This document shows positions 30,350 through 39,746 of a stretch of DNA of 64,000 nucleotides, piece by piece (positions within the stretch are counted from its first letter, which is position 1; each line of letters begins with the position of its first letter). The notes beneath the pieces are model-generated. The model was not told the origin of the DNA and searched no databases. It worked only from the letters and a program-made list of their open reading frames with translations. The position numbers were made by a program, and so were the translations under genes. Source of the DNA: Truepera sp. (lineage in GTDB: Bacteria; Deinococcota; Deinococci; Deinococcales; Trueperaceae); assembly GCA_032027045.1 (NCBI GenBank), contig JAVSMU010000001.1, forward strand, positions 667,846 to 731,845. The letters run 5' to 3'.

Positions 30350-32766
30350 AAGGCGCCCTCACGCCAGACCGCCCTGCGCGCGCCGCCCGGCCGCCCGGCC
30401 GCTTCAGGGGGCCTCTCGGCGTAGTCCTCGCGAGCTTCCTCGCCTTCGCCTGGGCGCCCAGCGCGCTGGCACAGGGCAGCGGAACGGACGCCGCCCTCGA
30501 AGAGTTGGCGCGTCAGCGGCGCCTGCTCGAGGTCGTGCGGGAAGGAGTCGACGGGTCTCGCTTCGATCTCGACGCCCTGCGGCTGGACGCCGCGTTCATG
30601 GACGCCACGGAGATCGGCGACGCCGTGGCAACGGGCTACGGCTTCGAACTCTACCGGGGCGTGCTGCGGGGGCCCGAGGGGACCCTCGTGTCGGGCGCCG
30701 GCAACGCCTTCGACCTGTCGTTGCTGTTGGCCACACTGCTGCAAGATGCCGGCTACGATTCGCGCATCGCCGTCGGCACGCTCGAGGCCGAGGACGCCGA
30801 GCGGCTGCTCGCTCGCGTCCTGGAGCCGGTGGAGGCGCCCGGCGCCACCGCCATCGGCGGTGACCGCCTAGCGGAACTGGCGCAGGCGGGCGGCGTGAGC
30901 GAGGCCGGACTCGTGGAGTACGGCCGCGCGCTGACCGCCGTCGACGTCACGTCCAGCGACCGCTATCAGGAGTCGGTCGCGGCGAGCGGCGCCCTCATCC
31001 AGGCGCTCGCCGGCGCCGGCTTCGATCTGCGGGGCGCTACTCATGCAGACCTGGTGGACGAGGCAGGGGAGTACGCCTGGGTCGAGTACCGGCTCGGCGC
31101 CACGGACGAGTGGGGCGCGTTACACCCCGCGTTCGGCGCTCAGCCGAGCCCGTCCGCGGTCGTGGCCGAGGAGTACCTCGAGGGCTCCGTCCCAGACCGC
31201 TTCCAGCACCGGCTTCGGATCGAGGTCGGGATCGAGAGGAAGCGGGGCGAGGTCTTCACCGAGGAGCCGCTCATGACCCCGTGGGAGCGACCCGTGGCGA
31301 ACATGCTCGGCGTGAACCTGTCGGTGGCCAACTCGCCGCTAGGGCAGGGTGCCGGCGCGAGCCTGCAGGAGATCGCCGGCAGCATCGGCGACACCATGTT
31401 CTTCGTTCCCCTGCTGAACGGGACCATGGCGCCGGGAGCGCGCGCCTTCGACACGATGGGCAACCTCTTGTCGCCTGAGGACGCCGCCAGCCCCATGGCG
31501 GGCGTGTTCCAGACGGGGGCGGGCAAGCTCAACCAGGCGACGGGGGCGTTGGGGGGCCTCGGGAACGACGGCCCGGCGGACGACGAGCCTTTCGCGCTCA
31601 CGGCACAGTTCGTGGACGTCGTCCACGTCGCGCCGGGAGGCGAAGAGAGCCGCCAGAGACGCTACATCTTCGACCGGCGCGCCGGCGACGCCCGCGCCTT
31701 GGGAGGTACGGCCCTGCTGGACGAGAGCGTGCTGCTGAACGGCATCCTGTCGAACATGGAGATCATGGTCACGGGAGGCTCGCTGCCGCTGGACTTCCTG
31801 GCGCTCGACACGACCGCACAGGGCATGCTCTACGTCGAAGCGATGGAGCGCCTCGTCCGGCAGCCCGACGCGTCGGCCCTGGAAACGGCCTTCGCGGACG
31901 TGAGGGGCCGCGATCAGTTGCTGCTGATGGCGCTCTTCGAGGCCTCGGCGTCGGGCGCGGGCGGTGTCGCCTACCGGGCAGAACCGACGGTGGTGTCGAT
32001 ACGGCAGGCGCTTACCGTCGGCGACTCGGTCGGGGTCGAGATAGGCGTAGACATCATGTTCAGCGGCCGCAGGTTCCTCGTGGACGGGCCGTCCGGCGTT
32101 ACGGAGGATCCGGACGCCGCGGTCCTGGCCGGCGCCTGGGACACCATGGTCGAGAGGCTCTACATGCAGAGGTTCGATCCTGCGGTCGCCAGCGCGTACT
32201 CGGTCTTCGGAGCCGGGGCGCCTCTCGAGGTGGTGAAGAGCGAGGACGAACTCGCGGCCTCCGGCGCGCCGACCGCAGCGCTTCCGGCCATGCAGCGGGA
32301 CCTGAGCGCCGGCAACGTCCTGGTCTACGCCGCTGCCCAACCGGGCGCGGACGAAGCCTTCGGTTACTGGCGGGTGGATCCACTGACGGGCGTGACGCTC
32401 GGAATGGGAACCGGCGGTCACGGCAGCGCGTTGACCGAGTTCCTCGTCGAGTTGTCGCCGAGCCTCGCGCTGGCGGCCGCGCTGGCCGTGCCGGGCGCCG
32501 CCCTGTGCGCCACCCAGAAGGGTGACGACCTCATACTTTGCATCTGTGACATGGTCACGGGGATCGCCATCTTCACGGGCATCGGCGTGGGCATCGCTGC
32601 CGCTTTCGGAGGCGCCACCGTCTTGGTGCAACAAGGAGTCGCCGTAGGCTCGTTCCTGGCCCTGGACCTAGGGGTGGGCGTTCCGTCGCTCTTCCTCGGT
32701 GGGCCTTGCACGTGGGTCGATAAGCTTATCGGCGACAGCGGGCCGCGTAGTTGCATCCTGGCCTGA
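30346..32766 (+). CDS. Secreted protein with degenerate transglutaminase-like core and hydrophobic C-terminus
   Basis: This 806-residue exported protein has a signal peptide ending near residue 42 ('APSALA|QG'). Residues 110-150 resemble the core of transglutaminase-like proteins ('GTLVSGAGNAFDLSLLLATLLQDAGYDSRI'), but Asn120 occupies the usual Cys position. The later 'YAWVEYRLGATDEWGALHPAFG' (about 242-265) matches the His/Asp region with Tyr in place of His, so enzymatic activity is unlikely. A long middle part has no recognised domain. From about residue 698 there are two or three hydrophobic segments and six Cys, suggesting membrane anchoring. The GTG start overlaps the preceding stop. 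The transglutaminase-like match is by eye. Confidence 0.6.
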   Translation: MKGALTPDRPARAARPPGRFRGPLGVVLASFLAFAWAPSALAQGSGTDAALEELARQRRLLEVVREGVDGSRFDLDALRLDAAFMDATEIGDAVATGYGFELYRGVLRGPEGTLVSGAGNAFDLSLLLATLLQDAGYDSRIAVGTLEAEDAERLLARVLEPVEAPGATAIGGDRLAELAQAGGVSEAGLVEYGRALTAVDVTSSDRYQESVAASGALIQALAGAGFDLRGATHADLVDEAGEYAWVEYRLGATDEWGALHPAFGAQPSPSAVVAEEYLEGSVPDRFQHRLRIEVGIERKRGEVFTEEPLMTPWERPVANMLGVNLSVANSPLGQGAGASLQEIAGSIGDTMFFVPLLNGTMAPGARAFDTMGNLLSPEDAASPMAGVFQTGAGKLNQATGALGGLGNDGPADDEPFALTAQFVDVVHVAPGGEESRQRRYIFDRRAGDARALGGTALLDESVLLNGILSNMEIMVTGGSLPLDFLALDTTAQGMLYVEAMERLVRQPDASALETAFADVRGRDQLLLMALFEASASGAGGVAYRAEPTVVSIRQALTVGDSVGVEIGVDIMFSGRRFLVDGPSGVTEDPDAAVLAGAWDTMVERLYMQRFDPAVASAYSVFGAGAPLEVVKSEDELAASGAPTAALPAMQRDLSAGNVLVYAAAQPGADEAFGYWRVDPLTGVTLGMGTGGHGSALTEFLVELSPSLALAAALAVPGAALCATQKGDDLILCICDMVTGIAIFTGIGVGIAAAFGGATVLVQQGVAVGSFLALDLGVGVPSLFLGGPCTWVDKLIGDSGPRSCILA

Positions 32767-32892
32767 TGAACGCGTGCCCCTACCCGCGCGACGTCGCCGG
32801 TCGTCCAGGGTCCGGGGACGCCGAACGGCTGCGCGTTCGAGTCTCACCCGTGCCGCGAGGAAGCGGCCGAACCTTCAGTTGAGGAGAACATA

Positions 32893-35800
32893 GTGGTCGC
32901 TACGAGTCTGGCCCCAAGAACGAAGTCGGCAAGGTTCGGGCTGGTTACCAGGCCGTGGCGCCGGGCGGCGTCGATGCTGCTGCTCTCCCTGGCGCTGGCT
33001 GCGGGCGCCGCTTACGCCCAGCAGTGCACCTACGAGCTCGAACCCAACGAGACGCCCGCCACCGCCACTCGTCTCACGGGCGCCGGACCGCAGATGCTCG
33101 GGCCCGCGAGGGGCAACTCGGTCGGTGGGTTGTGCCTTACCGGGGACGTCAGCGCCAGCGACCAGGACGCCTTCCGCTGGGACGTCTCCGAGGAGCAGGC
33201 AGCTCATCGCTGGGAGATCGAGCTGGTGGGCCCGGGCGGAAGCCTCACCAAGCTGGACCTGTTCCGCGTGACGTTCGCTGAGAACGGCTCGGACGTGACG
33301 GCGGTGGACAAGCTCCTCGACATCGGCACGCAGGGGGGCGCCGCGGCCGTCTCCGAGCAGTTCCTGGTCGAGCCCGGGGCCTACTTCCTGGGCCTATCCA
33401 ACAGCGGCAACGGCGGCGAGTACGTAGCCAACGTCCGACCCGTGAGCGTGCTGCGGTACGGCGACGCAGATGAGCGTTACGACGAGCTTTCCCGCTCCAG
33501 GAGCTACACCGGCGAGTTCGGCCTGTACGGCCCGGTGGACGGCGAGCTCGAGCAGAAGTTCAGCCTGGGCGAGGCCGAGGCCGGCCGCGTCTGGGGGCTC
33601 GAGCTGTGGGCCGCGTTGGGCACCGCGCCGAGCCTCCGGCTGGAGGGCCCCGGCGGCGTCATCGCCGAAGGGAAGGCCGGTGCGGACGGCCGCGTGCGGC
33701 TTCCTGGCCTCGGCCTGGGGGTCGGTGATTACGTGGCGCGGGTGGTCGGCGCCAGCGGCATGATCCGCCTGCGCCTGGAGTCGCAGGGCATCCGCGGCGA
33801 CGGCGTGGCCGTCGAACCGAACGACGATTGGCAGACCGCCACCGTGTTCCCGGTGGCGGGAGAGATGCGGGCGACGCTTCACGGGCGTGACTACTTCCGC
33901 ATCGACGTCCCCGAGGACGGCGCGGGGATCTACGATTTCGACTTCGACCCTGACTCGGAGCTGAGTTACACGTTCATGGACGCCGCGGGCACCAAGCTCA
34001 TGATGTCCGGGCGGGGCAGCGTGGGCGGCACTCGTCATGGGCTCTCGCTGGTCGAGGGAACGTACAGGTTATTAGTCGAGGGCACAGACGGCGTGCAGTA
34101 CCGGATGGCGCTGAGGCCGGCGGCGGCCATTGGAGACGAGCTCGAGCCCAACGACACCCCGGCGGGCGCCAGCCCCATCCCGGAGAACGGCAAGGTGCGC
34201 GGCCAGTTCGACGGTTACGAGGCCGACGTCTACCGCCTTGAGGTGACGGGCGAGGCGCAGCTCTACCGAGTGCAACTGGTCGGACCCACCGCCACCCGCC
34301 TCACGCAGCAGACGGCCAGGGGCCAGGAGCTGGCCAGGGCCTCGGGCACGAACCGACTACGCCTGGACGACCTCGTGCTATTGCCCGGGACTCACTACTT
34401 CGAGGTGCTGGGCGAAGGCGGCGAGTATGCCCTGAGGGTCCTGGCGCTCGGGCCCGCCCCAGTGGCCACGCAAGGAGCAGCAGCCGGTCCCGCGCCCGAC
34501 GAGCCGCTCTCCCCGGCAGCGCCCGGTACCCCCACCGAGCCCGCCGAGGAGGCCGCCGCCGCGCCGGAGGCGGCGCCGCTGGTGGCCGGCCCGCCGCCGC
34601 CACCCGGGATCTTGGAGCTCGAGCCGAACGACGACGCCAGCCGGGCGATGAGGCTCATCCCGGACCAGGTTCACGTCGGGCGCCTCACCGGCGGCAGCGA
34701 CGACTACTACCGCTTCTTCCTAGCGAGAGACCAGTACGTGCGCCTGGAACTTCAGCCACCCGAAGGCGGCCTACCCATCGGCATAAGGTTGGACGATGTC
34801 GGGTGGCTCTTGGTGCTTGACGGTGACGAGGGAGGCCCCGCCGTGTACGAGCGGAAGTTCCTGGCGGGGAACCATGGCCTGTTCCTGCGGAGCCCCGAGG
34901 TCGAATCGGACGGGTACTACCAACTACGATTGACATTCCCCAACAACCTGTTGCCGCCCGTCGACGCCGAGCCCAACGACGATATCCGCACCGCCTCCAC
35001 GCTTCCCGCGGAGCTCGAGTGGACGGGCCAGGCGGGTGAGTTCGGTGGGGACCCCGACTTCTACCGCCTACCGGTCTTCGATAAGGACACGGTGTTCCGG
35101 CTGACGCTCGAGGGGACCTCGCAACGGCCCGACGTCATGTTCACGAACGAGGGCGGCCGCCTACAACTCAGTGAGAGCAAGTCGGATAAAGAGGGAGGCG
35201 CTTGGAGCGGCACGATCCCGGCCGGCGAGAGCACCTGGTTGCGCCTCTACGTCAACTCCCGCTACGAGGCGCGTCTGAGCTTCGACGGAGTGCCTGACCC
35301 GGCGCAGCTGCTGGCGCCGCGCGCCTCCGGGGCCCTGAACGTCACGCTGGAGTCCTCGGCCGACGAGCTGGCCGCCTTCTGGCACGAGGGTCAGGCGTTC
35401 GTCGCGACCGCCACCGTCGAGAACCGCACCGATTCGCCGCAGGAGGTTCGCCTCGAGGCCGCGAGCAACAACCCGTTGGTGGGCCTCTCCTACGAAGCCG
35501 GGCTGACCCTGGCCGCGGGCGAGAGCCGCGCCGTGCCGGTGGAAGTCCTCGTTCCCCGCGACCTGCGTGACGACCTGCCCCTCAGGGTCGAGGTTTCCGC
35601 GGTCAGTGCCGAGGGTTCCGCGGCGGCAGACGTCGTGGCGGCAGCCAGGTGCGAGGCGCAACCCGTGGACCCGCGCGCCGCCTGGCCCCTGCCGGACTCA
35701 CTGCTGGGTAGGTTCGACGCGCTGCGGCCGGACTTCGGCGCCGCCCTCTTCGGCGCATCCGATTACGAGCGGCGCGACCGGCAGTTGATAGACGGGCGCG

Positions 35801-38361
35801 TCGGACCGAGCGGCGGCGGCTACCTGCACCTCTCCCACTCTCCCACCTACCGCCTCGCCGGGGACGGGCCCGTGACCCTGTTGGGGGCCACGCTCGACCC
35901 CCGCTCGGACGCCCGCGCCGGAGACTACTTGAAGGCCTTCCGGATCGAGACCTCGCTCGACGGCCGGCAGTTCACGCCCGCCTTCGACGGCGTCCTGGAA
36001 GCGTCGGCGGTCGAGCAGGCTTTCGTCTTCGACGCGCCGGTGACGGCCAGCTACGCGCGCCTCGTCTTCGTCAGCTCACAACGGAACTCGAGCAACGCCT
36101 ACCTGGGCGAATGGAAGCTCATCGCCGCCCCGGACGCAACCTTCGGAGAGGTCAACCTTGCGGCCCCTGAGGCGGGCGGTCACGTCGTGACCAGTGACCC
36201 GTATATCGGTAGCCACGGAGCCTCGCTGATCACCGGGGACGACGGCAGCGCCAGCGCCGTCGATCTCAGGAGCAAGGAGGCGTTCACGTTCGTCGTCGGC
36301 TTCCACGACGGTCGCGCCGCCCAGGTGACGCGCATCGAGTGGCAGGACAAATTGGACACGGGCTCGCGCAACGGGGCACCGTTCCTCGGTGCCACCGTCG
36401 AGGTGAGCCTCACGGGCGGGGCCGGGCCATGGGCGCCGCTGGCCGACTGGACGTTGCGCCGCGATGCAAACGGTGTCGCCACCCTGCAATTTGCCGAGCC
36501 CGTGTGGGCCCGCTACCTGAAGTTCACGGCGGCCAAGGTAGACGGGGACGACGGTGAGCCGGGCCGCTACTTCAGCCCGCCCGACGTCCTGCGGGTGTTC
36601 GAGCGGGCGCCGGACGACGAGTACCGTTCCGCCCTCGGCGAGTGGGGCGCCATGTCGCGGGACGCGATCTACGAGTACCTGAACCCGGTCACGGTCGGCC
36701 GCGAGCTTCCCGATGCGGGCAACGACACCCTTCAGTCGGCGACCCCGCTCAGGAGCGGCGAGCAGGTAAGCGGGGCCGTGGAAGTGGCCGTCGACGAGGA
36801 CTGGTACCGGCTCACCATCCCCGCCGGCCAGAACTTCCTGGAGCTCACCCTCGCAGGTGACCCGCAGATCTTCTACCTGTACGAGCTGGTGGATGCCAGC
36901 GGCAACCAGGTGGGCTTCGACGAGCGCTTCGAGGGCGACGACGTCGTGCTGTCGCTTTTCGCCGACCCCGGCGATTACTACCTCCACCTGTGGGAGCCCA
37001 AGCGGACGGTGGTGTTCAGCTGGGACACGAGCGGCTCCGTGAGCCCTTACCAGGCCATCACCTACAACTCGCTCGCGAGCTTCGCCGCCGGCGTGAACGG
37101 CGAACGCGAGGCCGTTCAGCTCCTCGCCTTCGACGACCCTGCCCCGAAGTGGCTGTTGCCCTTCTGGTCCAGCGATCCACAGCGCGTGCAGCGCTCGATC
37201 GTCGAGTTCGACCGCGAGGCCGACTCGAGCAACTCCGAGACGGCACTGCTCACGGCCACCAAGGCGCTGGAGGACCGAGAGGGCACCCGCGCCATCTTGC
37301 TCATGACGGACGCCGAGTCACCCAGCCAGGCCATCACCTCCGACCTGTGGGCGGCTTTCGAACGGGTACGACCCCGCATCTTCACCTTCGAGATCAGCTC
37401 GGGAGGCAGCGACTACGCTCAAGACCTCATGCAGGACTGGGCGGACGTCAACTCCGGCATCTACTCGTTGGCGGCCGGCATAGGCGACTTCGACGCAGGC
37501 TTCTCCCGCGCCTCGTGCGTCTTGCGTCGCCCCAAGCGCTACGTTCTGATGCTCAACACGCGAGCCGCCCCACTTCCCGGACCCGGGAGCCTCTCCGTGC
37601 AGGCGGCCCCGGGCGCTGCCAGGGCCGCCGTGGAGATCGTCTTCGACGCCTCTGGGTCGATGGGCAAGGAGCTGCCGAGTGGCGAACAGCGCATCACGGC
37701 CGCGAAGCGGGCGCTGACCCAACTCGTGAACGAGGTGCTCCCTGAGGAGACCCCGTTCGCCTTGCGCGCCTTCGGGCACATCAAGCCGTCGTCCTGCGAG
37801 ACGCGACTGGACCTGCCGCTGGCGCCGCTGGACCGCGCCAAGGCGGCTGCGGTGGTTCAGGCGATAGAGCCGAAACTCCTGTCGCAGACGCCTATCGCGG
37901 ATTCGCTGCTGGCCGTCAAGGATGACCTCGCGCAGGCCGGCGGCGCGAGGACGGTCATCCTGATAACCGACGGCGAGGAATCGTGCGGCGGCGATCCCGC
38001 CGCCGCCGTGCGGGAGCTGCGCGCCTCCGGGCCCGTGGACTTCGCCATCGTCTCCCTGGGGCTCGAGCCGGAAGCCCTGGCGGTGTTCCAGGCCCTAGCC
38101 GCCGACGTGGGAGCGACCTACGTCGACGTCGGCTCGTTCGAGGCGCTGAGCGAGGCCGTGGCCGAGGCGCTCAACCCGGCCTTCGAGGTGTTCGATGCCA
38201 AGTCGGGAGAGCTCGTAGCGCGGGGCCGGGTCGGGGCGGACCCGGTGTCACTCGAGATGGGGGTGTACGACGTGCGCGTGCTCGTCTCGCCCGTGCAGGA
38301 GTTCCGGGCCGTGAGGGTGCCGGGGGAGAGGGACGTGAGGCTCACGCTTCGTGAGCCTTGA
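32893..38361 (+). CDS. Giant secreted PPC / discoidin-like / tandem VWA protein
   Basis: This 1822-residue exported protein has GAGGAG 6 nt before its GTG. A signal peptide ends at about residue 42. Repeats with an (E/D)xEPN(D/E) opening, typical of PPC (pre-peptidase C-terminal) domains, begin near residues 48, 307, 417, 577 and 693; a divergent one lies near 1276. Two beta-rich segments at about 965-1080 and 1095-1235 ('LKAFRIETSLDGRQFTP', 'ARYLKFTAAKVDG') look like F5/8-type discoidin domains. Two von Willebrand A domains follow, each with a DxSxS metal site: 'SWDTSGSVS' (1377) and 'FDASGSMGKE' (1583). A short PEGA-like beta domain ends the protein. It is likely a surface or extracellular adhesion/ligand-binding protein; the partner is unknown. 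It follows the 806-aa gene by 126 bp, a gap with no other feature seen. Confidence 0.8.
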   Translation: MVATSLAPRTKSARFGLVTRPWRRAASMLLLSLALAAGAAYAQQCTYELEPNETPATATRLTGAGPQMLGPARGNSVGGLCLTGDVSASDQDAFRWDVSEEQAAHRWEIELVGPGGSLTKLDLFRVTFAENGSDVTAVDKLLDIGTQGGAAAVSEQFLVEPGAYFLGLSNSGNGGEYVANVRPVSVLRYGDADERYDELSRSRSYTGEFGLYGPVDGELEQKFSLGEAEAGRVWGLELWAALGTAPSLRLEGPGGVIAEGKAGADGRVRLPGLGLGVGDYVARVVGASGMIRLRLESQGIRGDGVAVEPNDDWQTATVFPVAGEMRATLHGRDYFRIDVPEDGAGIYDFDFDPDSELSYTFMDAAGTKLMMSGRGSVGGTRHGLSLVEGTYRLLVEGTDGVQYRMALRPAAAIGDELEPNDTPAGASPIPENGKVRGQFDGYEADVYRLEVTGEAQLYRVQLVGPTATRLTQQTARGQELARASGTNRLRLDDLVLLPGTHYFEVLGEGGEYALRVLALGPAPVATQGAAAGPAPDEPLSPAAPGTPTEPAEEAAAAPEAAPLVAGPPPPPGILELEPNDDASRAMRLIPDQVHVGRLTGGSDDYYRFFLARDQYVRLELQPPEGGLPIGIRLDDVGWLLVLDGDEGGPAVYERKFLAGNHGLFLRSPEVESDGYYQLRLTFPNNLLPPVDAEPNDDIRTASTLPAELEWTGQAGEFGGDPDFYRLPVFDKDTVFRLTLEGTSQRPDVMFTNEGGRLQLSESKSDKEGGAWSGTIPAGESTWLRLYVNSRYEARLSFDGVPDPAQLLAPRASGALNVTLESSADELAAFWHEGQAFVATATVENRTDSPQEVRLEAASNNPLVGLSYEAGLTLAAGESRAVPVEVLVPRDLRDDLPLRVEVSAVSAEGSAAADVVAAARCEAQPVDPRAAWPLPDSLLGRFDALRPDFGAALFGASDYERRDRQLIDGRVGPSGGGYLHLSHSPTYRLAGDGPVTLLGATLDPRSDARAGDYLKAFRIETSLDGRQFTPAFDGVLEASAVEQAFVFDAPVTASYARLVFVSSQRNSSNAYLGEWKLIAAPDATFGEVNLAAPEAGGHVVTSDPYIGSHGASLITGDDGSASAVDLRSKEAFTFVVGFHDGRAAQVTRIEWQDKLDTGSRNGAPFLGATVEVSLTGGAGPWAPLADWTLRRDANGVATLQFAEPVWARYLKFTAAKVDGDDGEPGRYFSPPDVLRVFERAPDDEYRSALGEWGAMSRDAIYEYLNPVTVGRELPDAGNDTLQSATPLRSGEQVSGAVEVAVDEDWYRLTIPAGQNFLELTLAGDPQIFYLYELVDASGNQVGFDERFEGDDVVLSLFADPGDYYLHLWEPKRTVVFSWDTSGSVSPYQAITYNSLASFAAGVNGEREAVQLLAFDDPAPKWLLPFWSSDPQRVQRSIVEFDREADSSNSETALLTATKALEDREGTRAILLMTDAESPSQAITSDLWAAFERVRPRIFTFEISSGGSDYAQDLMQDWADVNSGIYSLAAGIGDFDAGFSRASCVLRRPKRYVLMLNTRAAPLPGPGSLSVQAAPGAARAAVEIVFDASGSMGKELPSGEQRITAAKRALTQLVNEVLPEETPFALRAFGHIKPSSCETRLDLPLAPLDRAKAAAVVQAIEPKLLSQTPIADSLLAVKDDLAQAGGARTVILITDGEESCGGDPAAAVRELRASGPVDFAIVSLGLEPEALAVFQALAADVGATYVDVGSFEALSEAVAEALNPAFEVFDAKSGELVARGRVGADPVSLEMGVYDVRVLVSPVQEFRAVRVPGERDVRLTLREP

Positions 38362-38411
38362 CTTAGGCGCTGAGTCGAGAGGTTTTGGTGGCCGGGAGTG
38401 GGCCCGGCTAC

Positions 38412-38477
38412 CAGTCGGGGCCCGGCTCACCAACGGTAGGGGTCTGACTCCCCACCGGTCGGGACCCGACTCACCTA
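38412..38477. repeat. 22-bp tandem repeat, three units
   Basis: Units at 38412-38433, 38434-38455 and 38456-38477 share a (C)(G/A)GT(C/A)GGGG-type start and a (G/A)CTCxCC end, with a small dyad in each (for example GTCGGGACCCGAC). A partial fourth unit precedes them. They lie directly upstream of SARP site 2. The 22-bp period is twice 11 bp. Confidence 0.65.
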
Positions 38478-38487
38478 CGGCCGGACG

Positions 38488-38520
38488 TTGACGGCGCGTT
38501 GACGCCCCTTCGTGTAACTT
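38488..38520 (+). promoter_or_regulatory. SARP-type operator and promoter (site 2)
   Basis: TTGACGG (38488-38494), 4 nt, TTGACGC (38499-38505), 9 nt, TAACTT (38515-38520). The geometry is identical to site 1 at 29412, and the CCCTTTCG/CCCCTTCG spacer is also similar. It controls the membrane-protein gene at 38647. The rest of 38521-38646 shows no gene. Confidence 0.65.
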
Positions 38521-38646
38521 TGGCAGCAGAAGTCACTATTAGCGTGACTGCACCGCCCTAGGTCGCGGGGTTGCCGGTCCATTACCTTGGACGCGGCGCT
38601 TCTCGAACCGCAACGGTGCCGTGACGACCAGGAAGGGAAGGCGCGG

Positions 38647-39660
38647 ATGCCGAAGATCTACTTAGGTGAGGCCATTCGACTGGTCCTCAAGACCCTGCCG
38701 ATCGTTTGGGTGAGGCTTGCCAGCTACTTGGTGTTGGGCCTTGGGCTCGGTATCTATGCGGGGCTGTTCATCGGCATCGGTTTGCTCTTGGCGAAGCTCT
38801 GGGCGCCGCTCGGTGTCATCATCTTCATCGCTGCCGTCGGTGGCGCTTTCTGGATCGTCGACCTGGCCGGCAAGTACTGGTTCCACCTGTTGCGGGCGGC
38901 GCATACGGCGGTCATGACCGAGTTCATCACCACCGGTAACGGTCCGGTCACGGGCCAGCTCGAGTATGGACGCAAGCAGGTCATGAGCCGCTTCGCAGAC
39001 ACCTCCATCCTCTTCGGCGTCGGCCTGCTGGTTGGGGGCATCACGAAGTTCGTCGTTCGAACGTTCACCCGTATCGTGTCCATCCTGCCGGTGCCCGGAG
39101 TCGACTCGTTGGGCAAGTTCCTCGAGCGCGTTGCCATCCTCAGCACCACCTACGTCGACGAGGCGATCTTGTCGCGCGCTTACGCCAAGCGCGAACAGAA
39201 CGTGTGGGCGGTGGCCAAGGACGGCGTCGTGCTCTACGCCCAGGCGTGGAAGCCCATCTTGGCCAACGCCGTCGTCTTGGCGCTACTCAGCTACGCCGAG
39301 TTCGTCATCTTCCTCCTGATCCTCGGCTTACCGGCGCTGGCCATCGGCGCCGCTGCGCCCAACCTCGGGCCGGCCCTGGGCATCGGCGTCCTGATAGGCG
39401 CTTGGATGCTGAAGCTCGCGCTCTCGGACGCCATCTCGCTCGCCGCCACGCTCCTCGCCTACCATGGCGCCACCGCCACCATGGAACCGAACCCGGAGTG
39501 GGTGGCCAAGCTCGACGGGGCGAGCGACAAGTTCCGTGAACTCGGGCGCAAGGCCGCGGCCGCGGTGGGGTCGGTCGGTCGCGCCCCCGCGGAGGTCGAG
39601 GCGGAGGAGGACCAGAGGGACGCCGGCCCGGCGCTGGAGGGCGACGCGGCTACAGCCTGA
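38647..39660 (+). CDS. Polytopic membrane protein of unknown function
   Basis: This 337-residue inner-membrane protein has about six or seven membrane segments: near residues 15-50 (two), 55-75, 112-130, then 200-225, 230-250 and 255-280. A charged cytoplasmic tail of about 45 residues follows. The N-terminus 'MPKIYLGEAIRLVLKTLPIVWVRL' is amphipathic. I do not recognise the family. The ATG has GGGAAGG about 7 nt upstream. SARP site 2 in its promoter ties it to the secreted-protein operon upstream, so it may be a membrane platform or export component; this is an inference. Confidence 0.7.
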   Translation: MPKIYLGEAIRLVLKTLPIVWVRLASYLVLGLGLGIYAGLFIGIGLLLAKLWAPLGVIIFIAAVGGAFWIVDLAGKYWFHLLRAAHTAVMTEFITTGNGPVTGQLEYGRKQVMSRFADTSILFGVGLLVGGITKFVVRTFTRIVSILPVPGVDSLGKFLERVAILSTTYVDEAILSRAYAKREQNVWAVAKDGVVLYAQAWKPILANAVVLALLSYAEFVIFLLILGLPALAIGAAAPNLGPALGIGVLIGAWMLKLALSDAISLAATLLAYHGATATMEPNPEWVAKLDGASDKFRELGRKAAAAVGSVGRAPAEVEAEEDQRDAGPALEGDAATA

Positions 39661-39733
39661 GCCGTTGGTCAGCCTGACGGTAGCGGGCCTAATCGTCCCC
39701 CACCGGCCCGCCGGCTCCGGCCGGCCGCTCCGT

Positions 39734-39739
39734 TAGACT
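39734..39739 (+). promoter_or_regulatory. -10 box, leaderless start of M20 gene
   Basis: TAGACT, then 7 nt, then ATG 39747. Confidence 0.5.
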
Positions 39740-39746
39740 GACGGGC

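Noticed and set aside
38396-38484. CRISPR-like array
   Set aside because: Units are directly abutting without unique spacers, and there are no cas genes in the window.
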